From: Desulfatibacillum aliphaticivorans DSM 15576
GTDB taxonomy: Bacteria > Desulfobacterota > Desulfobacteria > Desulfobacterales > Desulfatibacillaceae
DNA: 21,922 bases
Direction of reading: 5' to 3'
Assembly (NCBI RefSeq): GCF_000429905.1
Contig: NZ_KE386984.1
Span: 1-21,922 of the forward strand
The position numbers and the translations under genes are program-made. Under the pieces are notes generated by a model, which saw only the letters and a list, made by a program, of their open reading frames with translations, was not told the DNA's origin and searched no databases. This document shows, piece by piece, positions 8,745 through 15,259 of the stretch (its first letter is position 1; every line of letters starts with the position of its first letter).

Positions 8745-9656
8745 CTACTGGAAAAATACGGCCGCCTCTTGCTCGTCTTCCAGTCCCGTAAGATCCAGGG
8801 CCTTGACGCCGTCCGGGTGAAACTCGATCACCCCGTGCACGTACCGGGCGGGATATCCCGAAGCGCGAAGCAGAGCGACCAGCAAGGCCGCCTGATCCGC
8901 ATCGTTTCCGCTTTCTTGATGCAAAGTCCCCAAAGCGCCTTTCATGGCGCCCCAGTACCATTCGGTTTCGATATTGTTCTTGACCCACTCGTAGATGTTG
9001 ACCGGGTTCCATTCCAGGGTCTCGGCCAGGGCGGAAATTTCCTCATCAATGGGCGCGAGATCCGTGGACGCCGTGTCGGCGCCGGCGACATCCGTGTCGC
9101 CGCCCTTGTAGGCGGGCGTAACTTCGGGTTCGGTCGCGGGGGTTACCGCCGGATAATTGAGGTTTCTGTAAGGCAGGGCGCCGTAAATGGGCAGCTTGCG
9201 CTCAGGCAAAATCCGGTCGATGGCTTCCGCCAAATTTTCCAGGCTGCGGACGGACATGCCGGCGGCGTCTTCCAATTCTTCAAAAACGCCCGCCGCGGAG
9301 AAAAACTCGTCCATACGGGCCTGGTAGTCGGCCGTCATGGACTGGTGGCGGGAAAGGGCCAAGCCGCCGGCCTGGGAGGCGGACTCCTCCCGAACCAAAA
9401 AGCGTTCGGTCAACAGCATGTGATTTGCACGCACAACAAGAATCCGGGCCTGGAGGTCCTCAAGCTGCGAGTCAACGGATTTTCCGGCGTTCATCCTCTG
9501 GGCCATGGACAGGGCCAGGGTGCGACAGGAAAGAAGGCTTTGCTGCATGTCCTTTTCTATATCCGCCTGCCCGGAAAACCCAGCGGCGGGGATCAAAAGG
9601 ACGGAAAGCGTCAGAACAATAAGAATGGTAAGCGCTGTTTGAAAGTGACGATGCAT
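8745..9656 (-). CDS. Exported transglutaminase-like protein, N-terminal fragment ended by in-frame TAG
   Basis: 303 codons from the ATG at 9654-9656, with AGGAGAAGG just upstream. It opens with a Sec signal peptide (MHRHFQTALTILIVLTLSVL then LIPAAGFSG), followed by a helical region (about 30-150) and a transglutaminase-like domain from about 205: NPVNIYEWVKNNIE, then GNDADQAALLVALLRASGYP and ARYVHGVIEF. In the transglutaminase superfamily this stretch reads GxCxDxAxLLxALLRAxGIPAR; here the catalytic Cys position is Asp (D252). The frame stops at TAG (8745-8747), directly before AGIPCEPVIQGG, which continues the same domain in the next frame. The protein alone would therefore lack the His and Asp parts of the fold. 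The upstream neighbour (9722-10165) ends 65 nt away and is probably co-transcribed. Confidence 0.8.
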   Translation of the reverse strand: MHRHFQTALTILIVLTLSVLLIPAAGFSGQADIEKDMQQSLLSCRTLALSMAQRMNAGKSVDSQLEDLQARILVVRANHMLLTERFLVREESASQAGGLALSRHQSMTADYQARMDEFFSAAGVFEELEDAAGMSVRSLENLAEAIDRILPERKLPIYGALPYRNLNYPAVTPATEPEVTPAYKGGDTDVAGADTASTDLAPIDEEISALAETLEWNPVNIYEWVKNNIETEWYWGAMKGALGTLHQESGNDADQAALLVALLRASGYPARYVHGVIEFHPDGVKALDLTGLEDEQEAAVFFQ

Positions 9657-9721
9657 CGATGCCTTCTCCTCAAATCGGAAAATATGCTGCTTGAATATCG
9701 GATTTCTTGTGCGAAATTTCT

Positions 9722-10165
9722 TTAGTTTTCAGATGGTTGAGACGCCGGCGTCTCCTCGGTTCCGTTTACATCCGCCCAGGCGGCCATGTCTTCATCCTCT
9801 ATGGGAATGGCAACGGAACGGTCGGGCGCCCAGAGCAAGGGCTGGTCCGGCTCGTACCAATACATCTTTTTTACGGTTTGCTCCCCGTTTTCCAGGGATA
9901 TAATCCAGGTTTCCAGGCCCTTGGCGGTTGCAACGTCAACGCGTAGCTGGTCTTCTGCTACCTCCTTGACGAGGCCCAGCCCTTCCACCCGGTCTCCGGT
10001 TTTGACCAGTTGAAGGCCCCTGCCGGGAAACTGAATAACGGCGTTGCCGTCCTGGGGCGATATCTTGATAATTGTGAAATCCTGTTCAGGCGTCCCCCCA
10101 AAGACAGGCGAGGCAAGGGCCGGAAGGATTGCTATCAGCATGGCAAAAAGGATCTTGAATTTCAT
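9722..10165 (-). CDS. Small secreted protein of unknown function
   Basis: 147 codons from the ATG at 10163-10165, preceded by AGGGTGA. The first ~23 residues are a clear Sec signal peptide (MKFKILFAMLIAILPALASP then VFGG). The mature part is short and beta-rich: IIKISPQDGNAVIQFPGRGL, then LVKTGDRVEGLGLVKEVAED and VATAKGLETWIISLENGEQ. The pattern of a 'GDRV.G.G.V..V' turn followed by beta strands recalls the periplasmic domains of secretion/pilus factors such as GspC or PilP, but the likeness is too weak for a name. The acidic Thr/Ser/Pro-rich tail has no motif. It is the first gene of the minus-strand set and lies 65 nt before the transglutaminase-like gene, which suggests an accessory or chaperone-like role for that exported protein. 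This role is inference from position only. Confidence 0.75.
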   Translation of the reverse strand: MKFKILFAMLIAILPALASPVFGGTPEQDFTIIKISPQDGNAVIQFPGRGLQLVKTGDRVEGLGLVKEVAEDQLRVDVATAKGLETWIISLENGEQTVKKMYWYEPDQPLLWAPDRSVAIPIEDEDMAAWADVNGTEETPASQPSEN

Positions 10166-10692
10166 AATTCACCCTAAAAAGAACAAGAGAGGACGAACGC
10201 AGAGCCCAATAGTGCAGAGGCAAGGCGCTTTGACGTCCCGCTGTCAAATGACGGATTACTGCTTGTAATGCGTAACAAATGTATGGCGCGGCCGGAAATA
10301 ATCAGATGAAAATACAAGAGGGCGCCCGGACATAACAGGTCCGGTGCGGGATGATGAGGCGTTCCCCTTCGAAAAACCCACCAACTTCTTGGTAATCCAA
10401 CTGGTTATGATCCGAGAATATACATAGTAGATCCATGTATATGGGAACTTTACACAAAACGTCTTAGGCGGTCAAAGAGAAAAAACACAGGATATCAACG
10501 ATAAATAATGTCAATGAAATATGATTATCAGGATAATTAATGATATTGATGGGATAAGATTTTAAGATAAAAAATGGGTTAGCCTCGTCAAAATTCACCA
10601 GCCCGGCGGACGAAGATGTACAGTCGGAAGAATGGCTCAATCGATATTGACTATCTGCCCTTTTCGACGAAGTCGCCCGGCGGCGAATGACT
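10166..10692. other. 527-nt noncoding region between secreted-protein operon and WYL gene
   Basis: No credible gene on either strand; minus-strand frames here have no homology-like pattern or ribosome-binding site. It should hold the promoter of the minus-strand operon and the 3' end of the WYL transcript. Visible structure: an 8-bp inverted repeat at 10418-10442, a 6-bp stem CCGGAC/GTCCGG at 10326-10344, and an AT-rich part (about 10480-10580) with TGATTATCA (10522-10530) and ATGATATTGAT (10540-10550). The last two resemble elements in the cas promoter region. No terminator with a U-tract is obvious. Confidence 0.6.
10418..10442. repeat. Inverted repeat ATATACAT-9 nt-ATGTATAT
   Basis: Perfect 8-bp arms (10418-10425 and 10435-10442) around a 9-nt spacer AGTAGATCC, in noncoding DNA about 250 nt upstream of the minus-strand operon. 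Symmetry and centre-to-centre distance (17 bp) suit a dimeric regulator's operator, but no cognate regulator is known and a promoter next to it is not clear. Confidence 0.45.
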
Positions 10693-11526
10693 CTACAACT
10701 CCACCCATTTTGCGATGGCGAGTTCGCTATCCGGGGCGCACAGCCTGCGGCGGACGTAATAGGCCAGAGCCTCATTAGTTTCAATTCTAAGGCGGCCTTC
10801 CGAGTCCAGGTCGTATCCTTCGGAGACGGCCCTTTTCCGGTCTTCATCAAGATTCGGGTTAGGTGTAAAACGCAGTGTAACAGGAGTTTGCCATGCCCGA
10901 TCCTCAAAGCTGGAAACCCAATGCTCTTCGGGCCTCTCATCATCCAGCATTTTCGCCTCCACAATCCTGGAAAGCACAAAGTCCCTGTAATCTTGCCTGG
11001 TTTCACAAAATCCCCTCAAGTGATAGCGCTGGTCCGTATAAACCAGGCGATTGGGCGAAACGGTTCTCCATTTCAGGCTGTCCAGGGCGCCCGCCTTCTT
11101 GTGATAGCGGATTTCCATCCGTTTCCTGCAAGCCATGGCGGATATGATTTCTCGAAGGATTTCGCCGGAGAGCCGTGGGCGTCCAAAAATGTCAGCGTCG
11201 GCGATAAGGAAATCCATAGCGGGATCGTTTTGCCAGAACCTGCCTTCCAAGGCTTGGCCGCGGACGAAATCCAAAAAGCGGTGAGGTTCGTCTTCGGTAA
11301 TATGGCATGTGAAATCGGTTGTTTTTATATGACGTTTCTTGTGGGGGTCGTATTCCATCTGGCTCGGAAACTTTTCCTGATAGGCCTTGATAAAGCCTTG
11401 GGCGGTTTGCCGGGCCGTATGGAAGTATTCGGCGGCCTCGCCTGCGTGGATGCAACCCGTCCAGGCCAGTTGTGTTTCTATGAAGCTGAACCACTGGGAT
11501 TCCCGCTCGGATATGTCATGTTTCAT
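10693..11526 (-). CDS. WYL-domain transcriptional regulator, CapW/BrxR-like, divergent from cas operon
   Basis: 277 codons from the ATG at 11524-11526, with AAAGGGGAG about 10 nt upstream. Residues ~10-75 form a winged helix-turn-helix region of the kind that starts CapW/BrxR proteins: AWTGCIHAGEAAEYFHTARQ then TAQ...YQEKFPSQMEYDPHKKRH...TTDF. Residues ~125-190 are the WYL domain (MEIRYH...RTVSPNRLVYTDQRYHLRGF..TR.DYRDFVLSRI), with RYHL (167-170) where the name-giving W-Y-L motif falls. Residues ~210-277 match the C-terminal WCX region (PVTLRFTPNP...VRRRLCAPDSE). Family members repress CBASS, BREX and other defence operons and are thought to sense ligands through WYL. Placed back-to-back with cas6 across 137 bp, it is the likely regulator of this CRISPR-Cas operon and possibly of itself. 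The domain call is firm; its target is inference. Confidence 0.9.
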   Translation of the reverse strand: MKHDISERESQWFSFIETQLAWTGCIHAGEAAEYFHTARQTAQGFIKAYQEKFPSQMEYDPHKKRHIKTTDFTCHITEDEPHRFLDFVRGQALEGRFWQNDPAMDFLIADADIFGRPRLSGEILREIISAMACRKRMEIRYHKKAGALDSLKWRTVSPNRLVYTDQRYHLRGFCETRQDYRDFVLSRIVEAKMLDDERPEEHWVSSFEDRAWQTPVTLRFTPNPNLDEDRKRAVSEGYDLDSEGRLRIETNEALAYYVRRRLCAPDSELAIAKWVEL

Positions 11527-11530
11527 GACA
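11514..11530. promoter_or_regulatory. Inverted repeat TGTCATG-TTT-CATGACA across the WYL start codon
   Basis: Perfect 7-bp arms separated by 3 nt, overlapping the first codons of the WYL gene. The position suits an autoregulatory operator or a start-masking RNA hairpin. It may also be a chance result of the encoded residues. Confidence 0.4.
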
Positions 11531-11663
11531 CATAATCTCCCCTTTGGGTTTACTTTTTCCTTGCCCCCACCCTAACACCATGATATTCATCAGGTCAATC
11601 AACTTAATGATAATCAAATGTATTTTTTCATTGGCAAACCCTTAGCAAAGGAGAGGTGTAAAA
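11527..11663. promoter_or_regulatory. Divergent promoter region between WYL regulator and cas6
   Basis: 137 bp, AT-rich toward cas6. It contains ATGATATTCAT (11580-11590, within the dyad TGAT-ATTC-ATCA at 11581-11592) and the 9-bp dyad TGATAATCA (11608-11616). The latter includes a GATAAT -10-like hexamer (11609-11614) for the cas direction, without a good -35. A strong ribosome-binding site AAAGGAGAGG (11646-11655) precedes the cas6 ATG. Both divergent promoters must lie here or slightly upstream, so the dyads are candidate operators. Confidence 0.5.
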
Positions 11664-12398
11664 ATGCATAGAATTCGCATTCAAACGCCCAAACAACGCG
11701 CGGAGTCCTACCAATACCTGGACGTTCTTCACGACGCCTTGGTCAACGCCTGGGTCGCCGCCGGGGCGAACCCCGAATCCGTGGTGGGATTTGACGCCAA
11801 ACCCTGGCATTTCGGCGCTCTGGGATGGCGGGGACGGGACTGTAATTTCGTCCACACCCTGGTTGTGGGCAGCCCGGACCCGGATTTGGCGGAAATCCTC
11901 AAGCAAGTCCGGCCGGAGGAAATCCGGCACGTCCGGGCTCTTACAGGCGAGGCCGTGGACTTTTCCAAGGCGTCCGTGGAGGACGATCCGCCCCCAGTCG
12001 CTCCCGGACAAAACCAGATGGGCGCACTCATGCTGTCGCCCTTGGCTATTTCCGCACCCAAGGCCCAACGCAACGGCCGCAAATGGTTGACCGACCTGTC
12101 GGGATTTCCCGTGGGCGAGGCGGTCAGCGCCCGCCTGTCCCGGCTCGCCGGGCGTCCGGTGCAAATCCGCGCATGGCCCGATTCCCTCTACCTGCGCACC
12201 CATCCCCGCCACCACGTATTGGTGCGCACCCGCAGGGACAATAAGGGGAGGGAGTCTTTCGTCATCGGCATGAAAAGCCCGCTGGTGCTGGAAGGCGCTT
12301 TCCGGGACCTGGAACTGGCGTGGTGCGCCGGTCTGGGAGAGAAAAACCGCATGGGATTCGGCTGCATTGGAACGGCTGAAAGGGGGGTGGGGCGATGA
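11664..12398 (+). CDS. cas6: CRISPR RNA endoribonuclease Cas6 (type I-D)
   Basis: 244 codons, ATG preceded by AAAGGAGAGG. Cas6 cuts the array transcript within each repeat to release crRNAs. The best mark is the C-terminal glycine-rich loop (residues ~223-236) GLGEKNRMGFGCIG, typical of Cas6 RAMP proteins. The rest fits two ferredoxin-like folds, with a candidate catalytic His near the N-terminus (H23 in YLDVLHDALV); this assignment is tentative. It is the first gene of the operon and its stop overlaps the cas10d start (ATGA, 12395-12398). The length is normal for the family. Having cas6 first, rather than between cas5d and cas4, is unusual for type I-D as generally described. Confidence 0.85.
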   Translation: MHRIRIQTPKQRAESYQYLDVLHDALVNAWVAAGANPESVVGFDAKPWHFGALGWRGRDCNFVHTLVVGSPDPDLAEILKQVRPEEIRHVRALTGEAVDFSKASVEDDPPPVAPGQNQMGALMLSPLAISAPKAQRNGRKWLTDLSGFPVGEAVSARLSRLAGRPVQIRAWPDSLYLRTHPRHHVLVRTRRDNKGRESFVIGMKSPLVLEGAFRDLELAWCAGLGEKNRMGFGCIGTAERGVGR

Positions 12399-15259
12399 CT
12401 TTCACAGGCAAAATCCATCCCGCGACCGATCTGGTCGCCGAGGTCTATTCCCACTTCCTGGAAGCCGTGGTGGAAGGCTATGTTGCAAAGGAGCGAATAG
12501 GCGGTTTGTCCGAAAAATCCCGAAAAAAGGTGGAGGCCGGGAAAAATGCAGACGTCCGATTCGTCCGGCTTATGACCCTCAGCGGCAAGGGCGGATACTC
12601 CGAAGACCCGGACGAAAACGCCAAACGCAGCCGCTACGCCAACGTCACCTTATTGGATCACCTCTTGTCCGTGGGGCGCGGCGCCATGATGTTTTACGCC
12701 CTGGAATGCCTTCAGCAAAATCCCGGTATGGACCAGGAGATTTTAAAAAGCCGCCTCGCCGCCCTGGCCGCCCTGGGATTCATGCACGATGCGGACAAGA
12801 TCGCCGGGCTGCCCCGGTCCCAAGCCCTGACGCCGTCCCTCATTGACGACCTTTGCACGACCTACGGAGTCTCCGCATTTTGCCGAGCTTACGGCATTGA
12901 GCTATCCCCGGCCCAATGGCTGGGATTGATCGAAAAGGTGGAGGGAACCCAGGCGCATCGCCATAAGGAAAGCCAGCCTCCGCCAAGGGACCTGGCCGCC
13001 CTGCCCTTGTTTGTGGGCTTCGCCGACAAGTTGGACGGCGCCTGGCTCTTGGATGATCCCCAAAAAGGCGGGCTCGCCGGCGTGAAAAAGCGCCTGGAGA
13101 CCGACCGGTCTGTAGACGCGGACGTGTTCCGCCAATGGAAGGCCCTGGAACTCCTGGATCCCCACCATCCCTTTTTGCTGGACGAACTGCAGCGCTGGAT
13201 TTCCTTTCACTGCTTGCATCAGGCCGGCCTGCCGCCCCTGATCGAAACCCACCAGGACGGCCGGTTGTTCATGCTCCTGCCGGAAAAGGGTTACGACGCC
13301 GTCCTCCGAAAAGGGCTGGACAGCCTGAAAGGCAAGCTGCCTTTTGGATTGGATTTGGATGTTTCCAATCGCGGAATGCCTAGTTTGCTGAACGCCCGCC
13401 CTACCATGGGCGAGCTTTCCCGGTTTGTTTTGGAAGACATGTCGGAAAAAAAGATTTCAACGCTGTTTCAAGTAAAATTCGACATAGCTGCGCAAATCCA
13501 CGACGACCTGGGCCGCCTGCTCGAAGAGGTGGATGTTGCCGCTAATATTCCCAACAAAAGCCAGGGACTGTCATCCCTGTTCTCTACTTTGGAAAAGCTC
13601 GAGGATCAGGAAAAACTGTGGGTTCGCAAGGCAGCCTTGTTAACCCTCTTGCTGAATCTCAAAGTGGACGCCCCGGCAAAGGCGGGAGTCCCTGATTACG
13701 ACGCTCGGGAAAAAGCCCTGCTTGACCTTATGGAAAGCATTCCTCCCGGCTGGATTTCCAAGATACAAAACGGCCATTCCCGCCGGGTCCTGCTTGCCTT
13801 GTGGGCTTGCGTATTATCCGAGGACGAAGATGATCTGGGACGCAAAATATTCAGCGATGAAGGCCTATTGAAAACATGGCTGGAAGGATCGGACGAAATT
13901 CCAGGTTTTTCTTATTTTATTTCTGAAGGCGGAGGAAAAATTCTGGAAGGCCTCGAATCGAGGTTTTCAGCCCTGTTGAATAAAAATCGAATTCAAGGAG
14001 CCGATCTTCAGGCCAAAGGCCGATGCCTGTTCACCGGAGAACCTATGGATTTTTCCGACTCCATCGCCCAGGCGGACGGTTTGTATGAAGTCAAGGTTTC
14101 CGCCTTTTCCGGGCGCGACAATCGCCCCGAAAGCGTGTCCATGCAAAAGGCGCACACCAACGTAAGTCCTGTTTCCAAAGCCGAACACAGAATCAGAACG
14201 GACGTCCATTCCCAGTTGGGCGGCAGGGCGGGCGGCGTGCCCAGCCTGGTTTCATCGCCCGCCACGTTGGGTTTATTCGGCGGTTTGGCCGTCACCAACG
14301 ACAAGGCCCTGCCCGGCTTTTCCATCTACGACCTCAGCCGCGAGGATCTGTCAAAAGGCAAGGTGCTGAAAGGGTGCGAAATTTTTTCCAACAGGCATCG
14401 CATAGCCCGGTTCGAACGCATGCCGGAGAAAACCGTGGATCAACTGGACGTCATGCGGCTTCTACTAAAAGCCGCTTTACGAACCGGCCGGCCCATCCAT
14501 GTATTTCGCGGCCTTCCCCTCCGGCAAAAGGCGTTTTTTTATTACGACGCCATGCCCCGGGTCTGCCAGGATTTATTGGGAGGAAAAAGCCTGCGCATCG
14601 AGCAAATTTTGCCCGCCCTGGAAAAGCTGGAAGTCGCCAGAGCCATCGGAGAAACCCACGGACTGGGATATGATGTCCTCACCCTTTACGCTGGACGATC
14701 CACTCGTTTTCAAGCCGTGTGCCTCTCCTGCGGGGTATTTAGAGACAAAGAGGAAAACCTGCGAACGGCTGTAATATTGAAATCACAATTTGAAGAATAC
14801 ATGAAAGGAGCATTAAAAATGACTGACCAGGATGAAGCATTGGTTGAGTTGGGGCGTAAGGCCGCGACCATTCAAGAATGGCCGAGAAAAGGCTCTAACA
14901 ATGAAGAGCGGATGGTTTTCAATCTTTGTATGGACACTGTCATTGGCTTAACAAGCATTGGACAGGACGCCCGCCAGACCTTGATTTTTGGAGTTGCAGG
15001 TGAATTGGAAAACAACCTGGAAAAACGAAATAAAGGATTAAGCCATAACCAAGAACGCCAAAAGGATAGGTGCTTAATGACGGCGGAGTGGTTTGTGGAC
15101 AAAGTGTGGTTTGAGGCGCTTAAGGGGAAGATCCCGACCCAAAAAGCGAAACGGCTCATGTGCGAAGTATACCGGATGTCTTTCCTATACACCCACAAGG
15201 AGAACTTCGAGCAAAGAAAAAATAAATCGGAAGAATCCCAACAAATGGAGGACAAATAA
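12395..15259 (+). CDS. cas10d: Type I-D large subunit Cas10d/Csc3 with N-terminal HD nuclease domain
   Basis: 954 codons, ATG in the ATGA overlap with cas6. Cas10d is the large subunit of the type I-D interference complex and carries the HD nuclease that in other type I systems belongs to Cas3. Residues ~80-220 show this domain: LLDHLL (H89), LGFMHDADKIAGL (H131-D132) and a later FADKLDGA. The polymerase-like palm shows no GGDD, as expected for Cas10d, which does not make cyclic oligoadenylates. The cysteines C544 (RCLFTGEP) and C777/C780 (CLSCG) are the only hints of the zinc site. From about residue 809 the chain is helical and charged, matching the small-subunit-like C-terminus that is also translated separately. 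Downstream csc2 overlaps it by 1 nt (TAATG). Size and neighbours make the assignment strong. Confidence 0.9.
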   Translation: MTFTGKIHPATDLVAEVYSHFLEAVVEGYVAKERIGGLSEKSRKKVEAGKNADVRFVRLMTLSGKGGYSEDPDENAKRSRYANVTLLDHLLSVGRGAMMFYALECLQQNPGMDQEILKSRLAALAALGFMHDADKIAGLPRSQALTPSLIDDLCTTYGVSAFCRAYGIELSPAQWLGLIEKVEGTQAHRHKESQPPPRDLAALPLFVGFADKLDGAWLLDDPQKGGLAGVKKRLETDRSVDADVFRQWKALELLDPHHPFLLDELQRWISFHCLHQAGLPPLIETHQDGRLFMLLPEKGYDAVLRKGLDSLKGKLPFGLDLDVSNRGMPSLLNARPTMGELSRFVLEDMSEKKISTLFQVKFDIAAQIHDDLGRLLEEVDVAANIPNKSQGLSSLFSTLEKLEDQEKLWVRKAALLTLLLNLKVDAPAKAGVPDYDAREKALLDLMESIPPGWISKIQNGHSRRVLLALWACVLSEDEDDLGRKIFSDEGLLKTWLEGSDEIPGFSYFISEGGGKILEGLESRFSALLNKNRIQGADLQAKGRCLFTGEPMDFSDSIAQADGLYEVKVSAFSGRDNRPESVSMQKAHTNVSPVSKAEHRIRTDVHSQLGGRAGGVPSLVSSPATLGLFGGLAVTNDKALPGFSIYDLSREDLSKGKVLKGCEIFSNRHRIARFERMPEKTVDQLDVMRLLLKAALRTGRPIHVFRGLPLRQKAFFYYDAMPRVCQDLLGGKSLRIEQILPALEKLEVARAIGETHGLGYDVLTLYAGRSTRFQAVCLSCGVFRDKEENLRTAVILKSQFEEYMKGALKMTDQDEALVELGRKAATIQEWPRKGSNNEERMVFNLCMDTVIGLTSIGQDARQTLIFGVAGELENNLEKRNKGLSHNQERQKDRCLMTAEWFVDKVWFEALKGKIPTQKAKRLMCEVYRMSFLYTHKENFEQRKNKSEESQQMEDK
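14804..14810 (+). promoter_or_regulatory. Internal Shine-Dalgarno for Cas11d inside cas10d
   Basis: AAAGGAG is placed 8 nt before an in-frame ATG (14819) within the 3' part of cas10d. Both sequence and spacing equal or exceed the sites used by other genes of this operon (for example AAAGGAG 5 nt before cas1). It decides the internal start. Confidence 0.75.
14819..15259 (+). CDS. cas11d: Internally translated small subunit Cas11d (C-terminus of Cas10d)
   Basis: In-frame start at codon 809 of cas10d, giving 146 residues (MTDQDEALVELGRKAATIQ at the start). Type I-D systems are known to need a small subunit, Cas11d, made by independent translation from within the large-subunit gene; several copies line the belly of the complex beside the Cas7 backbone. 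The sequence shows a strong ribosome-binding site and a product of the right size (about 130-150 aa). The product is predominantly helical and rich in Lys, Glu and Gln. No separate cas11 gene exists in the operon, which agrees with this arrangement. Expression itself is inferred. Confidence 0.75.
   Translation: MTDQDEALVELGRKAATIQEWPRKGSNNEERMVFNLCMDTVIGLTSIGQDARQTLIFGVAGELENNLEKRNKGLSHNQERQKDRCLMTAEWFVDKVWFEALKGKIPTQKAKRLMCEVYRMSFLYTHKENFEQRKNKSEESQQMEDK

Larger units (their letters stand above)
4020..9656 (-). pseudogene. Whole interrupted gene: transglutaminase/Ig-like/Vps62-like protein with one amber codon
   Basis: Joining 8745-9656 and 4020-8723 through the TAG at 8745-8747 needs no frame change and gives a continuous protein of about 1878 residues. 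Signal peptide, helical region, complete transglutaminase-like fold, Ig-like units and Vps62-like C-terminus then follow in order. The seven codons between the stop and the downstream GTG (AGIPCEP) also read as normal domain sequence. The break is a single base substitution, a sequencing error, or a read-through or recoded codon. The downstream 4.7 kb has kept an open frame, which argues for recent loss or continued expression. Confidence 0.65.

Noticed and set aside
8208..9725. 505-codon plus-strand open frame opposite the transglutaminase-like gene
   Set aside because: It lies antisense to a frame with signal peptide and clear domain motifs, has no recognisable motif and is rich in Gly/Gln/Arg/Val, as expected from the reverse reading of GC-rich coding DNA.
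10464..11006. 180-codon minus-strand frame extending from inside the WYL gene into the noncoding region
   Set aside because: It is out of frame with the WYL protein, starts within it and has no domain-like pattern; most of the unique part is AT-rich noncoding sequence.
10687..11535. 282-codon plus-strand open frame opposite the WYL gene
   Set aside because: The minus strand has full winged-HTH, WYL and WCX motifs and a ribosome-binding site; the plus-strand frame has none.
12395..15259. Possible type III Cas10 with cyclic-oligoadenylate signalling
   Set aside because: No GGDD palm motif, no CARF effector nearby, and the neighbours are Csc1, Csc2 and a Cas3' helicase, so this is type I-D Cas10d.
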